From Adineta vaga (taxonomy: Eukaryota > Rotifera): DNA of 64,000 nt. Of this stretch, positions 27,574 to 40,022 are shown in pieces. Both the position numbers and the translations under genes were made by a program. Position 1 is the stretch's first letter, and each line of letters opens with the position of its first letter. Below the pieces are notes generated by a model. It ran no database searches, had not been told where the DNA came from, and was given only the letters and a program-made list of their open reading frames with translations. The stretch lies in contig CP075496.1 in the NCBI GenBank assembly GCA_021613535.1, positions 12,958,001-13,022,000 of the forward strand, read 5' to 3'.

Positions 27574-30371
27574 ATGATCACAGTTGCAACAAGTAAAATA
27601 AATAATCAAACGATTCTCCAAGAACAATTCGATGAAAATTATGAACCAACTCCTGAAGAAATTCGTGAATATGCTATTTATATTGGAATTGATCCAGATA
27701 ACGTAAATTTCGACATTAAAAGAGAGGAAAAAGATGTACGTTATTATGAATTCTAATGTTTTATTTAGGAACCTCATTTACTTTCGTTAGCGAAAGAAGG
27801 TATTTTAAAACCATTACCACCTGGTTGGAAACCATGTCAAGAAGGAAATGGAGAATTGTATTATTTTAATTTTGATACGGGAACATCATCATGGGATCAT
27901 CCATGTGACGAAATCTATAAACAACGTGTTATTGATGAACGGTAAATTTATTCCTAAAAATTCTTTCATTCATTGTTTATGTTTTCTTTTTACTAGACAC
28001 AAACGATCATCATCAAATTTACTTGATACTAATCCTCGAGGTAAGATTTGCTACTAGAGAAGTTTCATTTTTTCGTCAATAATGGAACGATTTTAGGTAC
28101 ATTGACACAAACAGGTGGAACTACATCGACTGTTACTGATTATTTAATTGGTGGAAAAAAGCCGTCTACTCTGAGAGATAATAATAGTACATCTGTAGTA
28201 ACAAGAAATGTTATTGAAACAAATAAAATCGGTAAGAATAAGTCAATATTTTCTTTTGAAAATATTTCTTTTTCCTAGATTCTCATTATGAAAATAGTGA
28301 TAATGAAATCGAAGAACTGATGCATAGCGATGATGATGATGAAGAACAAAGTAGTGATGATTTTCGAAGAAAAGTGGATTTTGGTTAGTAAAACAATACA
28401 TATATTTAATGAAAAATGAAAATATTTATTCTAGGAATCGATCCAACACTTTCTGCACGTATTGAAAAAGATGAAAAAGCAGTAAAAGAAGCAATTGCAA
28501 CGTCACGTCCGTTCAATTCTTTAGAAAGTACAGGTATATCTTCCAATGAATTATTCTACTATATATACTCAATCATATGTTGTAGATCGAAAATTTGATA
28601 CTCGGAAAAGTTCGGATGACGATGATGATTATGAAAATCAACGTAAACTACGAGCTGTAAACGCTGAACGACGTTCATCAGGTGTATCTGTACATAAACC
28701 CGAAATTAATGTATGTAAAGATATGATCTTCAATTATTTGATTTGTACAAAGATTTTGTTTTGTAGGATGATAGTTTCACAACTCCACGAGAGGAAGATA
28801 TGACAAGATTTCGAATACGACTTGAGCAGTAAGAAAGATACATTTGATAATTATATTTATGTGGACTTTTGTTTTGTTTTAATAGAGCTAAGGATGAAGA
28901 AAAACTACAAATCTTTGAAGAACATGAAGCTCTTATTGCAAAATATAGAAATGAACTACGTTTAGAAAAGGATAAACAAGAAAAAGTATTACGTGAAAAA
29001 ATGAAAACTGATTTAGCGTAAGATAATTCTCAATGAATTATTTCCTCATTATGGTTTGCCTTCGAATTTAGTTCAATCGAAAATGAAATACATGAAACGA
29101 TGGGTCAGGAAAAACGATTTCTAGAGAGTCGAAAACAAGACGAAATAAATCATATTAAAGAAACAATTGAAAAAGAAAAAGATGAAATTAAAAAGAAATT
29201 ACGGTAATTTAAAATCAATAAACTTTCCAGATTATCAATTGTACAATTTAGAGCGAGTATGCAGTCAGATTTAGATGTGTTTAAAGGTACACTTGAACAA
29301 CAAAATAATGTGAATGCTCAACTTCGATCGTTACAAGATAAACTTACGCGTGAAAAGAATAGTTTTGAAGAGGTTTGATTTTGATTTGATGTAAATTTAT
29401 AATGTTGTCTTTTTCTATTTTCAAGAAAATACGTCATTTAGAAAGTCAACATAAGAATGAAATTGCTGATTTAACACGACGTTATGAACAAGCTAAGAAC
29501 GATCGAGAAAAATTTGAAAAACATTTGAAAGAAGTAAGATAGCATTCGAAGAACGAAATAATACTACAAATATATTTCATAGAAAGACAATCTTCATTCT
29601 ACATTAAAAAGAACAATTGAACAAATAACTGCTGATAAAGCTTCTATTGAACGTAAATTACAAGATGCCGAATCACAATTGAAAGCAATTGATAATAGTC
29701 ATCGTCAAATTCAATTTTCAAATGCTCGTCAATCATTAATAACTACTAGTGATAATGAAAGTGATGATGATGATGATGATGGTAATAATAGTAAAAATTT
29801 AAAATTAGATCAATCATCCACGAAACATCACAATGGTTTTCATCATGATGAAGATGATATCGATCGTTTAAGTGATACGGATAGTGATGTTATTGAAATG
29901 GAACAAACATTAAAAGAATTACGACAAACTCAACTGGAATATATGTCCTTACTTCCAATAACAAATCTTGATGGCAAACAACATTCACATATGAAACCGA
30001 ATACAACTGCAACGGTTGATTTTAGTAAATTATCTGTTGCTGATGTCGGTCCAGTTATACGAAATATTCGAACAATGCAAAGAACAATTCCAAGATTATA
30101 TGAATCTTTAGAAGCAACATCCAATCATCAATTATTAAATGATTCAGGTCGATGGTCAAATAGTTTAATATCAACAACTGGAAATAATACAAACTCATTA
30201 TCGATGTATCAAACTTTAAATTCCTATCAATCAACTTTATCCAAAACAAATCATTGGACTTCTCAACCAAATCTTGTTACACGAGAAGCAGTTTTAAAAG
30301 CAGCACGTCGAGTCTTTTCACCTGCCATTATCGATCAATTAACAACAAATACAAGATCATCAACTCATTAA
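27574..30371 (+). CDS. CEP164: Centrosomal protein CEP164-like
   Basis: Thirteen exons (27574-27735, 27769-27941, 27997-28040, 28097-28231, 28279-28383, 28435-28533, 28586-28710, 28767-28828, 28886-29017, 29072-29203, 29252-29372, 29426-29533, 29583-30371) give 728 aa. The N terminus matches CEP164: [31 protein letters not shown], then a WW domain (PPGWKPC...[18 protein letters not shown]). An acidic Ser/Asp-rich stretch, a [11 protein letters not shown] segment, a long coiled coil (about 280-520) and a Ser/Thr-rich tail follow. CEP164 sits on distal appendages of the mother centriole and recruits TTBK2 to start cilia. The protein is about half the human length, mainly through a shorter coiled coil. 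Confidence 0.9.
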
Positions 30372-30924
30372 AACTGATAGTTCAATAGTTTCTCTTATAA
30401 TTATAACAAAAACAAAAACTTTGCACATGAACGTTTTTTGATTTGTGCAATTTCATTTGACATTTCTTATTTTTAATTTATTTATTTATAAATATGCTCA
30501 CATCTTTTATCCTTTCCATTAATTCTTCTCTTATGATAGATAGAATATCACTTATTGACACATACATTTTTTCTTTCGATTGTGCAAATGTATATATGCT
30601 CTCATTCTCGCTTCTTCCGATTGCACATCAATTCGTTTTTCTTCTTCTTCTTCATCGATGGCTATAGTTAGCCCGGTTGGTTTTCATCAGTGTGAATCTA
30701 GGTTTTTTTTGTGTCTTCTTATTTGCGAAAAATATAAAAGCTTGACGTGAAAATTAGGTCGATGAAAACTTCGTATTTTTACTCTTTTATCTAAGCATTT
30801 ATTTGCATTTCGAAAATAAAAACAAGTATTCAAATCGATCTTCAATTGAGAATATAAAACAGCTGTCAAAAAATATCTCTATCAATTGATTTTACATTTG
30901 ATAATTGTACTCATCATTTTCATC
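30372..30924. other. Intergenic CEP164 to hydrolase pair
   Basis: AT-rich, no gene. The 30886 ATG is in frame with the hydrolase; 30925 is preferred because it starts a better signal peptide. Confidence 0.5.
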
Positions 30925-32334
30925 ATGAATAATTATAGATTCTTATTGTTTTCTATTCTTGCGATCGTCCTTCCAGTTCAATCAGTTGATCCAAGTTGTA
31001 AAGGTGTAATAAATACAAATGAAATCTTACGCGACGAACCGAAACTTGTAAGTTCGGTGCTTAATGGAAAACGTTTTATTGTTGGATCTGGTTATGATAA
31101 AATCAACATCGTACATGTTTATGGTGGTACACCATATGATATGGGTTATGCACTTGGAAAGTTGATGAGTGAAGATTTGAAACAACTTATTCCAGAATAT
31201 TTTACTTATCTGGAAAATAAAGTAGAAATTTTAATTAAAACATTACCACCTGTAAGTATGAATGTCTTTGGTGAAATGAATATTTCTTTGTTTTTCGAAT
31301 AGTTAGTAGCAAAATGGATTGCTGAATTAGGTTTAAAAGGTGCTCTTGATCTCAATTATGATATTACTCGTATTTATACACCACCATGGTATGACGAAGA
31401 ACTACGAGGATTAGCGGCTGGAAGTGGTGTTAATTATCAAGATATTCGTCGACTGAATCTTCTTCCTGAACTGATCAAAGCTGCATGTACTGTTTTAGGT
31501 GCTTGGGGTGAATCAACAATATCGAAAACAACATTACTTCATCTTCGTTCATTAGATTGGGATGAAAATGCTCCCATTGCTAAATATGCAACAGTGACTG
31601 TCTATCATCCTAATGGAACTTACGAAGGATATGTTGAACATTTTCAAAACTATTACAAACAAAAGTATTCAACATCTCATACATTTGCCAATTTTGGTTA
31701 CCTTGGTTTGATTGGATCGATTGGTGCTTATAATGATGTATCTGTTGGTTTAGGGCAAAAAGTATGGATTACACAAGAACAAGATATAACTACACGTTTA
31801 GGAAATCCATGGACATATGTGCTTCGCGATGTTGTTCAATTTTCTGATTCGATTGATACAGCATTAACAATGCTTTTAAATGCAAAACGAACTTGTTCAG
31901 TTCATCTTGGTCTTGGGGAATATCATCGAAATACATCCTCAACTAGTGAACGAACAATCGATTTTCTTGGTATTGAATATAGTGCTAAAGAATTTAATGT
32001 CTTTTCATGGAAAGATATGTACAATACGCCGAATCATCCAATACTGAAAGATGTCGTCTATTGGGATCCATATGTTCAACCTTCAAATAATAAATGCTTA
32101 GGTAGTTTACTTGTGGAACATTACGGTCGACTTGACCCACTAACTATTATTCGAAATATCACTAGTTTATTAAGAACAGGCAATACATTAAATTTAATTC
32201 TTGATTATGCTGAAAATGCTGCTTATATTGCCTATAGTGCACCTAATGATCCACAGGGACCTTTAGAAGCGTTCAATCGAGTGCATACAAGATTGGATAT
32301 GGCGAAACTTTTTACTGAACCTGCACCAAAATAG
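30925..32334 (+). CDS. Secreted Ntn-hydrolase (C45 / AAT or acid-ceramidase-like), copy 1
   Basis: Two exons (30925-31251, 31303-32334) give 452 aa. A signal peptide (about 1-20) is followed by DPSCKG, GGTPYDMGYALGKLM and PPWYDEELRGLAAGSGV, typical of the penicillin-acyltransferase-like and ceramidase-like N-terminal-nucleophile hydrolases (also the Dictyostelium dcd1 group). The probable autocatalytic nucleophile is Cys171 (KAACTVLGAWGES), followed by LDWDENAP and ILDYAENAAYIAYS. These enzymes cleave amide bonds of lipids or peptides, usually in lysosomes or outside the cell. There are several N-glycosylation sites. The second copy lies 287 bp downstream with the same intron position. Confidence 0.83.
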
Positions 32335-32621
32335 ACGATAACTTTTAAGAATATGTTTTTTCATAATAAACTAGTTCTTAAATTCAATGTTATAATACGA
32401 AAAGGGTCACGACAAGCTAATCATCATTGAGATGTCCTTATCACGAATTCTATCATATTTTTTTCTAACAAAGTAACAAGCTTATCATCATGACCGAGTT
32501 CTTTGATAACATATGTGTGTTTCTCCATATAACAATGATGATGAGAAGAAACCTTCTGTTACTTGTTCTGATATAATTCAACGGACGATAAGCATCCATT
32601 CTATAGCAAAACGTCGCAATT

Positions 32622-34030
32622 ATGAATAGCGTTTCTCTTTTATTATTTTCTCTCTTCGCTGTAATTAATATAGTTCAACTTGCTGATCCAAGTTGCAAAG
32701 GTAAATTCAATACAATTCCTATCTTCCGTGATGCACCAAAATTTGTAAGTTCGGTGCCTAATGGAAAACGTTTTATTGTTGGATCTGGTTATGATAAAAT
32801 CAACATCGTACATGTTTATGGTGGTACACCATATGATATGGGTTATGCACTTGGAAAATTAATGAGTAAAGAATTACAAACACTGATTCCAGAATATTAT
32901 GCTTATCTGGATAAAACTATTGAAGATGCTTTAAAAAAAGTTCCACCGGTAAGTAATCGATCGTGTGCAACATAGAGAGAGAACGTATTATTTTTATGTA
33001 GTTTGTTGCGAAATGGATTGCTGAATTAGGTTTACCTGGTGCTCTTGATCTTACTTATGAAATCACACGTTTTTATACACCACCATGGTATGATGAAGAA
33101 ATACGAGGATTAGCTGCTGGCAGTGGTGTTAATTATTTAGATATTCGACGAATGAATTTACTTCCAGAATTAATCAAAGCTGCATGCACTGTTTTAGGTG
33201 CTTGGGGTGAATCAACTTTATCATCAACTTTATTGCATGTACGAGCACTTGACTGGGACGATGAAGCACCAATTGCTAAATATGCAACAGTGACTGTCTA
33301 TCATCCCAATGCTTCTTATGAAGGTTATGCACAACATTTTCATGAATATTACAGACAAGAAAATTATAAATCACATGCATTTGCTAATTTTGGTTATCTC
33401 GGTTTGATTGGATCACTTGGTGCATATAGTGAAGCATCCATTGCTTTAGGTGAAAAAGTATGGATTACACAAGAAAAAGATATAACTACGCGTTTTGGAA
33501 ATCCATGGACATATGTACTTCGTGATGTTGTTCAATTTGCCGATTCTATTGATACTGCTTTAACAATGATTGCTAACGCTCATCGAACCTGTTCAATTCA
33601 TCTTGGTCTCGGTTCTTATGAACGTAATGCAACAGTTCATGATGATCAAACTGTTGGATTTCGTGGTATTGAATACAGCGCAAAAGAACTAAATGTCTTC
33701 AATTGGCAAGATATGTATAATACACCTAATCATCCAATATTGAAAGATGTCGTCTATTGGGATAAACATGTTCAACCTTCAAATGATCCATGTTTAGGTA
33801 GTTTGTTAGTTAATCAATACGGTCATCTTGATGCACCAACTATTATTCGAAATATTACGAGTGTTTCAGAAACTGGTAATGCTTTGAATTTAGTTCTCGA
33901 TTATGCAGAAAATGCTGCTTATATTGCCTACAGTGCACCTGAAGACCCACAAGGACCTTTAGAAGCTTTCAGTCGAGTACATACAAGATTGGATATGGCA
34001 CAATTATTTGCTGAGCCTGCACCAAAATAG
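32622..34030 (+). CDS. Secreted Ntn-hydrolase (C45 / AAT or acid-ceramidase-like), copy 2
   Basis: Two exons (32622-32948, 33002-34030) give 451 aa with intron position and phase identical to copy 1. The same motifs are present: signal peptide, DPSCKGK, GGTPYDMGYALGKLM, Cys171 in KAACTVLGAWGES, LDWDDEAP, LVLDYAENAAYIAYS. All predicted key residues are kept, so both copies should be active. Most of the gene has drifted from copy 1, yet a 99-bp stretch (32759-32857) is identical to 31062-31160, which points to gene conversion. The substrate is unknown. Confidence 0.83.
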
Positions 34031-34254
34031 AGATGCTTTTTTAAAATAAAGATTATTTAATCAAACTTCTCTTGAATATTCTTTGTTTTGTTGTTTACCT
34101 ATGGAACATTTTATTTTTTAATCTTCAAATTTTGCAGAAAAGAAAAGAAACAAAGAAATACATCAGACAGAATAGAACAATATACACAAAAGAAATAGAA
34201 GAAAAAAACAAAACAACATCGATAACAACATTTTAATATGTCCTAATTTGACTT

Positions 34255-35772
34255 TTATAAATCATCCAAATGTGGTAACCAAAAAATCTAATTCAAATTA
34301 AACCGAATATTTATTATTCATTCAAAAGAGAATAAATACAACTTACTAATTGATTTGATGCACTGACAAGTAACATAAATTTTGGATTCATTGAAACAAT
34401 AGTTGGACCAGACATTGAATCAGAAAGAAGAGTACATACTCGATTACCTGTTTCAGCATTCCAACAATGTATACGTCCATCACTTGCACCTAAATAATTA
34501 AATCATATTATAAATAATTCTTATAGATCCAACAAACCACAAAAGACAAATTGAGCATCGGGACTAAATGATGCTTCGATTGGCATATTTTTTGAATTCG
34601 TAAAACCCTATAACAAGAAATCAAATGAAAATTATATTGATTTCGTATTTCATCTTTGTTTAACAAACCGATAGAGTATGTTTCAATTGTCCAGTAAAAG
34701 CATCAATTAAACGAATTATATTTCCGTTTGTTGTTAACATAATTGTTTTACCGTCTGCACTAAATTTCAAACTTGTCCATTCACAATCTTTTTCTTTAGG
34801 TAATTGAAACGTCGAAAAGGGACCCTAAAAAAAGAAGCAATTCTTTATGAACATACGAATATATCGTCAAAGAAATTTAAACCTTATCAAATGATCGTAA
34901 ATCATATAATTTGATCATTTCAGAAGTAATACCAGCGCCAAATATAAGACCCTAAATATACATAAGAATAGAATGAATGTTATCCTTTTTATCTTACTTC
35001 TGGATCAAAATTAGCCACTGGTCGACCATTTAAATGCATAAGACCCTTTCAAATTAACAATACAAAAGTTATTAAAATATGACTTCGAGAAAAAAAACCC
35101 TCCTTACTGCACAATTCGCTGATTTTAAATCCCATAATCGTACGGTATTATCAAGCGAACCGGACAAGAAAATGTCATCAACAGGTGACATTGACAATGC
35201 AATTACTCTAGAAAAATATATTACAAATATTATATCATCTCTTTTCTTTTCTTTCTTCTACATACTTTCGAACATGACCGGGAAAATATCGAATATATTT
35301 ATTATCATGTAAAGATAAAAATCGAATCGTATCTAAAAAGTAAACATTGAATGAACAAATGAGAAAGAAAAAAATATATTAATTTACCATCAATTTTAGT
35401 TGAACTATGAATAACTGTATTCGTTGCATGAGTAAAACGAATGAGATCAACACCATATTTTTTGCTATTCAATGTTTTCTTTGCTCTACAAAAAAATAAC
35501 AAATTTGAAAATTAAGTTTTTTTTTAAATTTCATACGATCCAGCTTGACAATCATAAATTACAATTGAATCATCATCACTACTCGTTATTAATGTTTCAC
35601 CGTTAGCAGAAAAATCTAATGCATTGATTCGATCTGTATTTTCATGGAAAACACGAGCATTGCGAAAAGTTTTCACAACAGCTTCACTTAATTTCAATCC
35701 TTCAACATTATTATTATTATTATTCGATGTTGAATTGGATGGCGATGTTGTTGGATTTGTTGTCGATGCCAT
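34255..35772 (-). CDS. WDR82: WD repeat-containing protein 82
   Basis: Ten exons (35772-35537, 35485-35388, 35332-35266, 35207-35108, 35045-34998, 34951-34883, 34824-34669, 34607-34538, 34489-34347, 34287-34255) give 339 aa. Highly conserved segments include [86 protein letters not shown] and the C-terminal FWLPHLDD in its own 33-nt exon. WDR82 is the seven-bladed subunit of SET1 H3K4 methyltransferase and of the PNUTS phosphatase complex. An N-terminal extension rich in Thr, Ser and Asn (six consecutive Asn codons) is absent from vertebrates. Start could be 35772 or the upstream in-frame ATG at 35793. Confidence 0.95.
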
Positions 35773-36066
35773 TAATTGAGATTCATCGCGCATAATCAAT
35801 ACATATATAAATATAGAAAAAAACAATGATATTTATCTTTAGAATGAAAGAGTTGACTATAACACTAAAATTTTACATTGTCAGTATGTTACAAACTTGT
35901 TTCAACAATTCAATGAATGGTAAGCGCCACGTGCAACGTACATACAATGAAAGGCATGCTTTTGATTGGTTCTTGATTCAGAATCAGTCATTTGTGTTGC
36001 TCAGAGAAGCAAACGAACGAACGAAGGAACGAAACGAACTAGTCTAATTTAGTAACGAAATTGAAC
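35773..36066. promoter_or_regulatory. Compact bidirectional promoter region WDR82 / MTG1
   Basis: Only 294 bp separate the two divergent start codons. The interval has no gene of its own, so it must drive both. I see no identifiable motif beyond AT-rich sequence. Confidence 0.45.
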
Positions 36067-37263
36067 ATGAAACAATTAACAACATTTAGAAATCAATTCG
36101 ATTTTCAATCTATAAGATGGAAAGATATGATTCGGTATGTTTATCTTTTTGGATTATTATTTCATTTATTTGATTCAATTTTAAGATGGTTTCCAGGTCA
36201 TATGCATAAAGGTATGAAAGATCTTGAACAATCTTTATCACGTGTCGATGGAATTATTGAAGTACATGATGCACGTATTCCACATTCTGGTCGTAATCCA
36301 GAATTCTATAAACGTTTAATTGCTGGTCATAAACCACACATACTCATATTGAATAAATCGGATTTAGCTGATCAAAACTATTTGAATAAATCCATTGAAT
36401 GTATTCAAACAGAACAACCAAATGTTCAAGTTATTCATACAAGTTTAGCAACAATTGAAATAAAACAAATGACGAATCTATTCGGTCGTTTACTTCATCA
36501 AATTATTGAATCACCACGTTATACTCGAAGTTCAACACTCGAATATAACATTGTTGTTTGTGGAATACCAAATGTTGGTAAATCAACATTCAGTATGTGT
36601 ATCAAAAAGATATTTTGTTTTGTCTCAAGATTTATAAATTTTGTTCGATTCTAGTTAACAAACTTCGTAATCTCTTTATCAATAAACCCGGTTCTGAGCA
36701 AGTTGGTGCAAGTCCTGGAGTAACACGTACGATGAGTGAGAAAGTGAAAATATCTAATCGACCAAAAGTTTATATTCGTGATTCGCCTGGTATACTTGAA
36801 CCACGTTTAAAATCACCTGATGAAAGTTTTCGATTACTTCTGACAAATGCGATACCGATTCAACAACGTGAATTATCCGATATCATTGCTGATTATGGAT
36901 TATTCTTATTGAATAAATATGATAAACAACGAGAATATATGAAATATTGTGGACTTGATCGACCTACCGATGATATTCTAACGGTTTTACTTTCATTAGC
37001 AAAACTTAAACATTGTACACAAATCTATGGTGATAAGCGAGGTTATGATTTAACAGGAACAGCTTTACATTTTATTAATGAAATTAATAAAGGAACATTT
37101 GGTAAATAAAAATCAAGATTTGTATTGTTTTAGATTTGATTTTGTTTCTTTTGTAGGTCGAATAACATTTGATCAAGATATTCTTGATGGAAGAGAAATT
37201 GAAAAATTAAATGATACGAATTTATTTAAAACAAATGCTGGTCGAATGAGAAAATCGATTTAA
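36067..37263 (+). CDS. MTG1: Mitochondrial ribosome-associated GTPase 1 (YlqF/MTG1 family)
   Basis: Four exons (36067-36134, 36186-36592, 36655-37101, 37157-37263) give 342 aa. The GTPase motifs are circularly permuted, as in the YlqF/RbgA family: NKSD (G4) at 79-82 comes before GIPNVGKS (G1, 149-156) and DSPG (G3, 201-204). WFPGHMHKGM near residue 24 is the family signature. MTG1 acts in late assembly of the mitochondrial large ribosomal subunit. The first intron is open in frame, so a longer read-through product is possible, but splicing restores IRWFPGH. SUZ12 begins 91 bp after its stop. Confidence 0.93.
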
Positions 37264-37335
37264 TTCATGTTTATTTTTCTAAATTTTCGTTTTTTGTTTT
37301 CGTTACAGTAGAAAACAGTGTGTATTTTTTCGATT

Positions 37336-37348
37336 TGGATAATTTTAG
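37336..37348 (+). promoter_or_regulatory. Acceptor-like site in the 91-bp MTG1-SUZ12 gap
   Basis: ATTTTAG ends at 37348 and the SUZ12 ATG is at 37355. With only 91 bp between the two genes there is little room for a separate promoter, so this is a strong candidate for a trans-splice acceptor of a polycistronic transcript. Confidence 0.5.
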
Positions 37349-37354
37349 ATAAAT

Positions 37355-39678
37355 ATGTCGAAAAATTGGAATGAAAATATTGAAACATTTGCTAGTAAGA
37401 TAAATACGAACTTTTTCCAAGATAACTTATGAATTCGAATTCATTTTTCTAGAACATATACAGATTTATAAAACATTAGCTCTTCGATGGCAAATCAATG
37501 TAAGTTAATGATCATTGAAAAGTTCAGTATCTACATTGAATGATTACTTTCCTTTTTTTTCTATAGCCTAGTTTTCTTCATCGAAACTTAAAATATATCT
37601 ACATTGCTCGAACATTTCCACACTCAAATCGGTAGAAAGAAAAAAACTCTTCGACAATTAACTAACTAAATCAATCTTTTTTTTCTTTGCATAGGATATC
37701 AAATAAAAATATTTCAATCGAAGAAATTTTCAAATCACGTTTAGATGAAAGTGTACGTAAACCAAATTCATTCGTATCATTATTGCGTGGTGAAGCTTTT
37801 AATTTACATTTACGTGGTTGGTCATATGATGCAAGTAAATACATTCTAACGAATTTAATTTAATCATATTTAAGTTTGAATTTTTCTATCTTTTAAAAGC
37901 TTGTTTACAAGATCGACGAGGTGTGAAATACAATGTCTCATTTGATTTATCAGCTTCATGTCTAGAAAATCTATCAAATCAAATGTCAAATATATCTCGA
38001 ACGATGAAACTGGGTCGAATTGATTCAATATCACCTAATGGTTCATCGTCATCAATGAATGATGATGAAGATGATGAATCATCAACAATTTCATTTCATG
38101 TTTCTATGAAATATACATATACATTAACATTTTCAACAACAATTGCAGCAAGTCGTGGTAAAATGTTCTTAAAATATAGGAAAATCTTTGTTTTATTTTC
38201 GTTTTCATATATATCAAAGGCGATGGAAATAAAATTTCCATGTCCTACGGCAAACGTGTACAACTTGATACATTATTTGATGCACGACAGCCAATGGCAA
38301 CGGTTCAATCTATTGAAATTCTACTCACACCTGTATTAATTGATGGGCAAGAGATTGTAAATAATTTTCTTTTAATTAGAAATTCTCGATCTATTTGTTT
38401 TTGTTCTGAAAGTCGAAAACGATTTCTTCACAATTTCCATCAACATTTACAATATATTTTGATTTGACAAGAGAAGCAGTAGAAATGATTCGAAGTGGAG
38501 CATCGACACGAAAGCGACAACCCATATCACCAAGTAAAATTCCAGCTTCACATCAACAAGAACAACAATATCAAGATCCGAATGCTAAACGAATGAGAAC
38601 AACACAAAAAACAAGTAAATCTTGATTTTCAAATTTCAAATCAATCGATTAAATTTTTGTTTCCAGATAAAAATCCTAATAACTCATTATCATTGTGGCG
38701 TGATAATTCAATCAATAATGAACATACTACATCAACGAATCTATCCCTTTACTATAGTTTTCTTACAGATAATAAACAATGTTTAGCAACAAGTTATATG
38801 TCATCAAAAGGACATTGTTGTCTTTGTCAATTTACAGCAATTAATAATGATTTAGAGGTATTAATCAAACATTTATCATACTGTCATCCACGTTTTACAG
38901 CTTCAATTAAAGTATATTTGTCATAATAACGATAATCGAAATTTCGTATATATAATCATTTTCATAGAAAAACAGCGATCGACCAAATATTGAATTGCGT
39001 ATAAATGCATTCTATGATGGATCTCTCGATACATTTGATATGTTTTCGGAATATTATCCACGAAAACGACGTATTACGAGTGAACTTATTCTTTGGAGGT
39101 AATTATCAATGAATAAATTTCGATGAAGGATAAAAATTATTTTTATTTTCAGACCACCACGTTATCGCCGATTGGCAATGGATGATGCACCATTTGTTTG
39201 TCGTCGAGCAGCATTAACTCGAGTTTATCGTCATACAACCGGTGCTCAGCCAATTGAACCGGAACATATACAAATGGATAGTGATGATGAAATATATCCT
39301 GAATGGACACAACAATTATCACGTCGAATGATGGAAGATTTTCAAGATGTCAATGAAGGTGAAAAAGAAATGATGATTATGTGGAATCATCATGTGATGA
39401 AACATAAGTAACTAAAAGAATAGAATGATTTCATTTTCCAAAATTTTCCTCTATGCTTTAGTTTTATTGCTGATAGTCAAATGCCATTTGCTTGTGAACT
39501 TTTTGTTGAAAAACATGCAAAAGATTTACGTGAAAAAAATCTCATTAAAAACTTTTATCTTCATTTGGCTACACTTCAATTATACAATTTAATTAAGAAA
39601 ACAGATCTAGCTAAATGTATTATTCGATTAAAAACCATCTTGGCTTCAACACCATCTGTTTCAACTTCGACAACATAG
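37355..39678 (+). CDS. SUZ12: Polycomb protein SUZ12
   Basis: Eleven exons (37355-37394, 37453-37499, 37567-37631, 37695-37834, 37900-38157, 38220-38356, 38413-38614, 38667-38911, 38968-39098, 39153-39407, 39462-39678) give 578 aa. A C2H2 zinc finger (CCLCQF...LIKHLSYCHPRF) lies near 345-370, followed by ELRINAFYDGS. The C-terminal VEFS box is clear: DFQDVNEGEKEMMIMWNHHV then FIADSQMPFACELFVEKH. SUZ12 is a core subunit of PRC2, which methylates H3K27; the VEFS box activates EZH2. The N-terminal half is less conserved and carries an acidic insert (DDEDDESS). Shorter than human (739 aa). Confidence 0.93.
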
Positions 39679-40022
39679 TCTTCAAATCAGATATCTATCT
39701 AATTACACATATATATATATATAAATCTTATCCTATGACTTGTATGTATTTTTTTGTTTGTTTTGTTTTTTGTCATGAAGAGAAAAGACAATATATGGTG
39801 TTAAATATTTCCATAGAGTGATAAAGATATAAATTCATTTTATGAAAACAAAACATTAGGAATAAAATAAGTTCATGTTTATTTAAATGATCTTTATAAT
39901 AAATGTGCTAGATGCAAGAGAATGAATATGTTTTTTCTTGTTAATGTGTACTCATTTAAAGTTAACAAATATGTTCAATTATTTATTGATATGAAAGAGA
40001 AAACGAAAAGAAAAGAATTTTT
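39679..40022. other. Convergent 3' region SUZ12 / homeobox gene
   Basis: AT-rich, with a TA run near 39708-39722. No gene. Likely both 3' UTRs. Confidence 0.5.
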
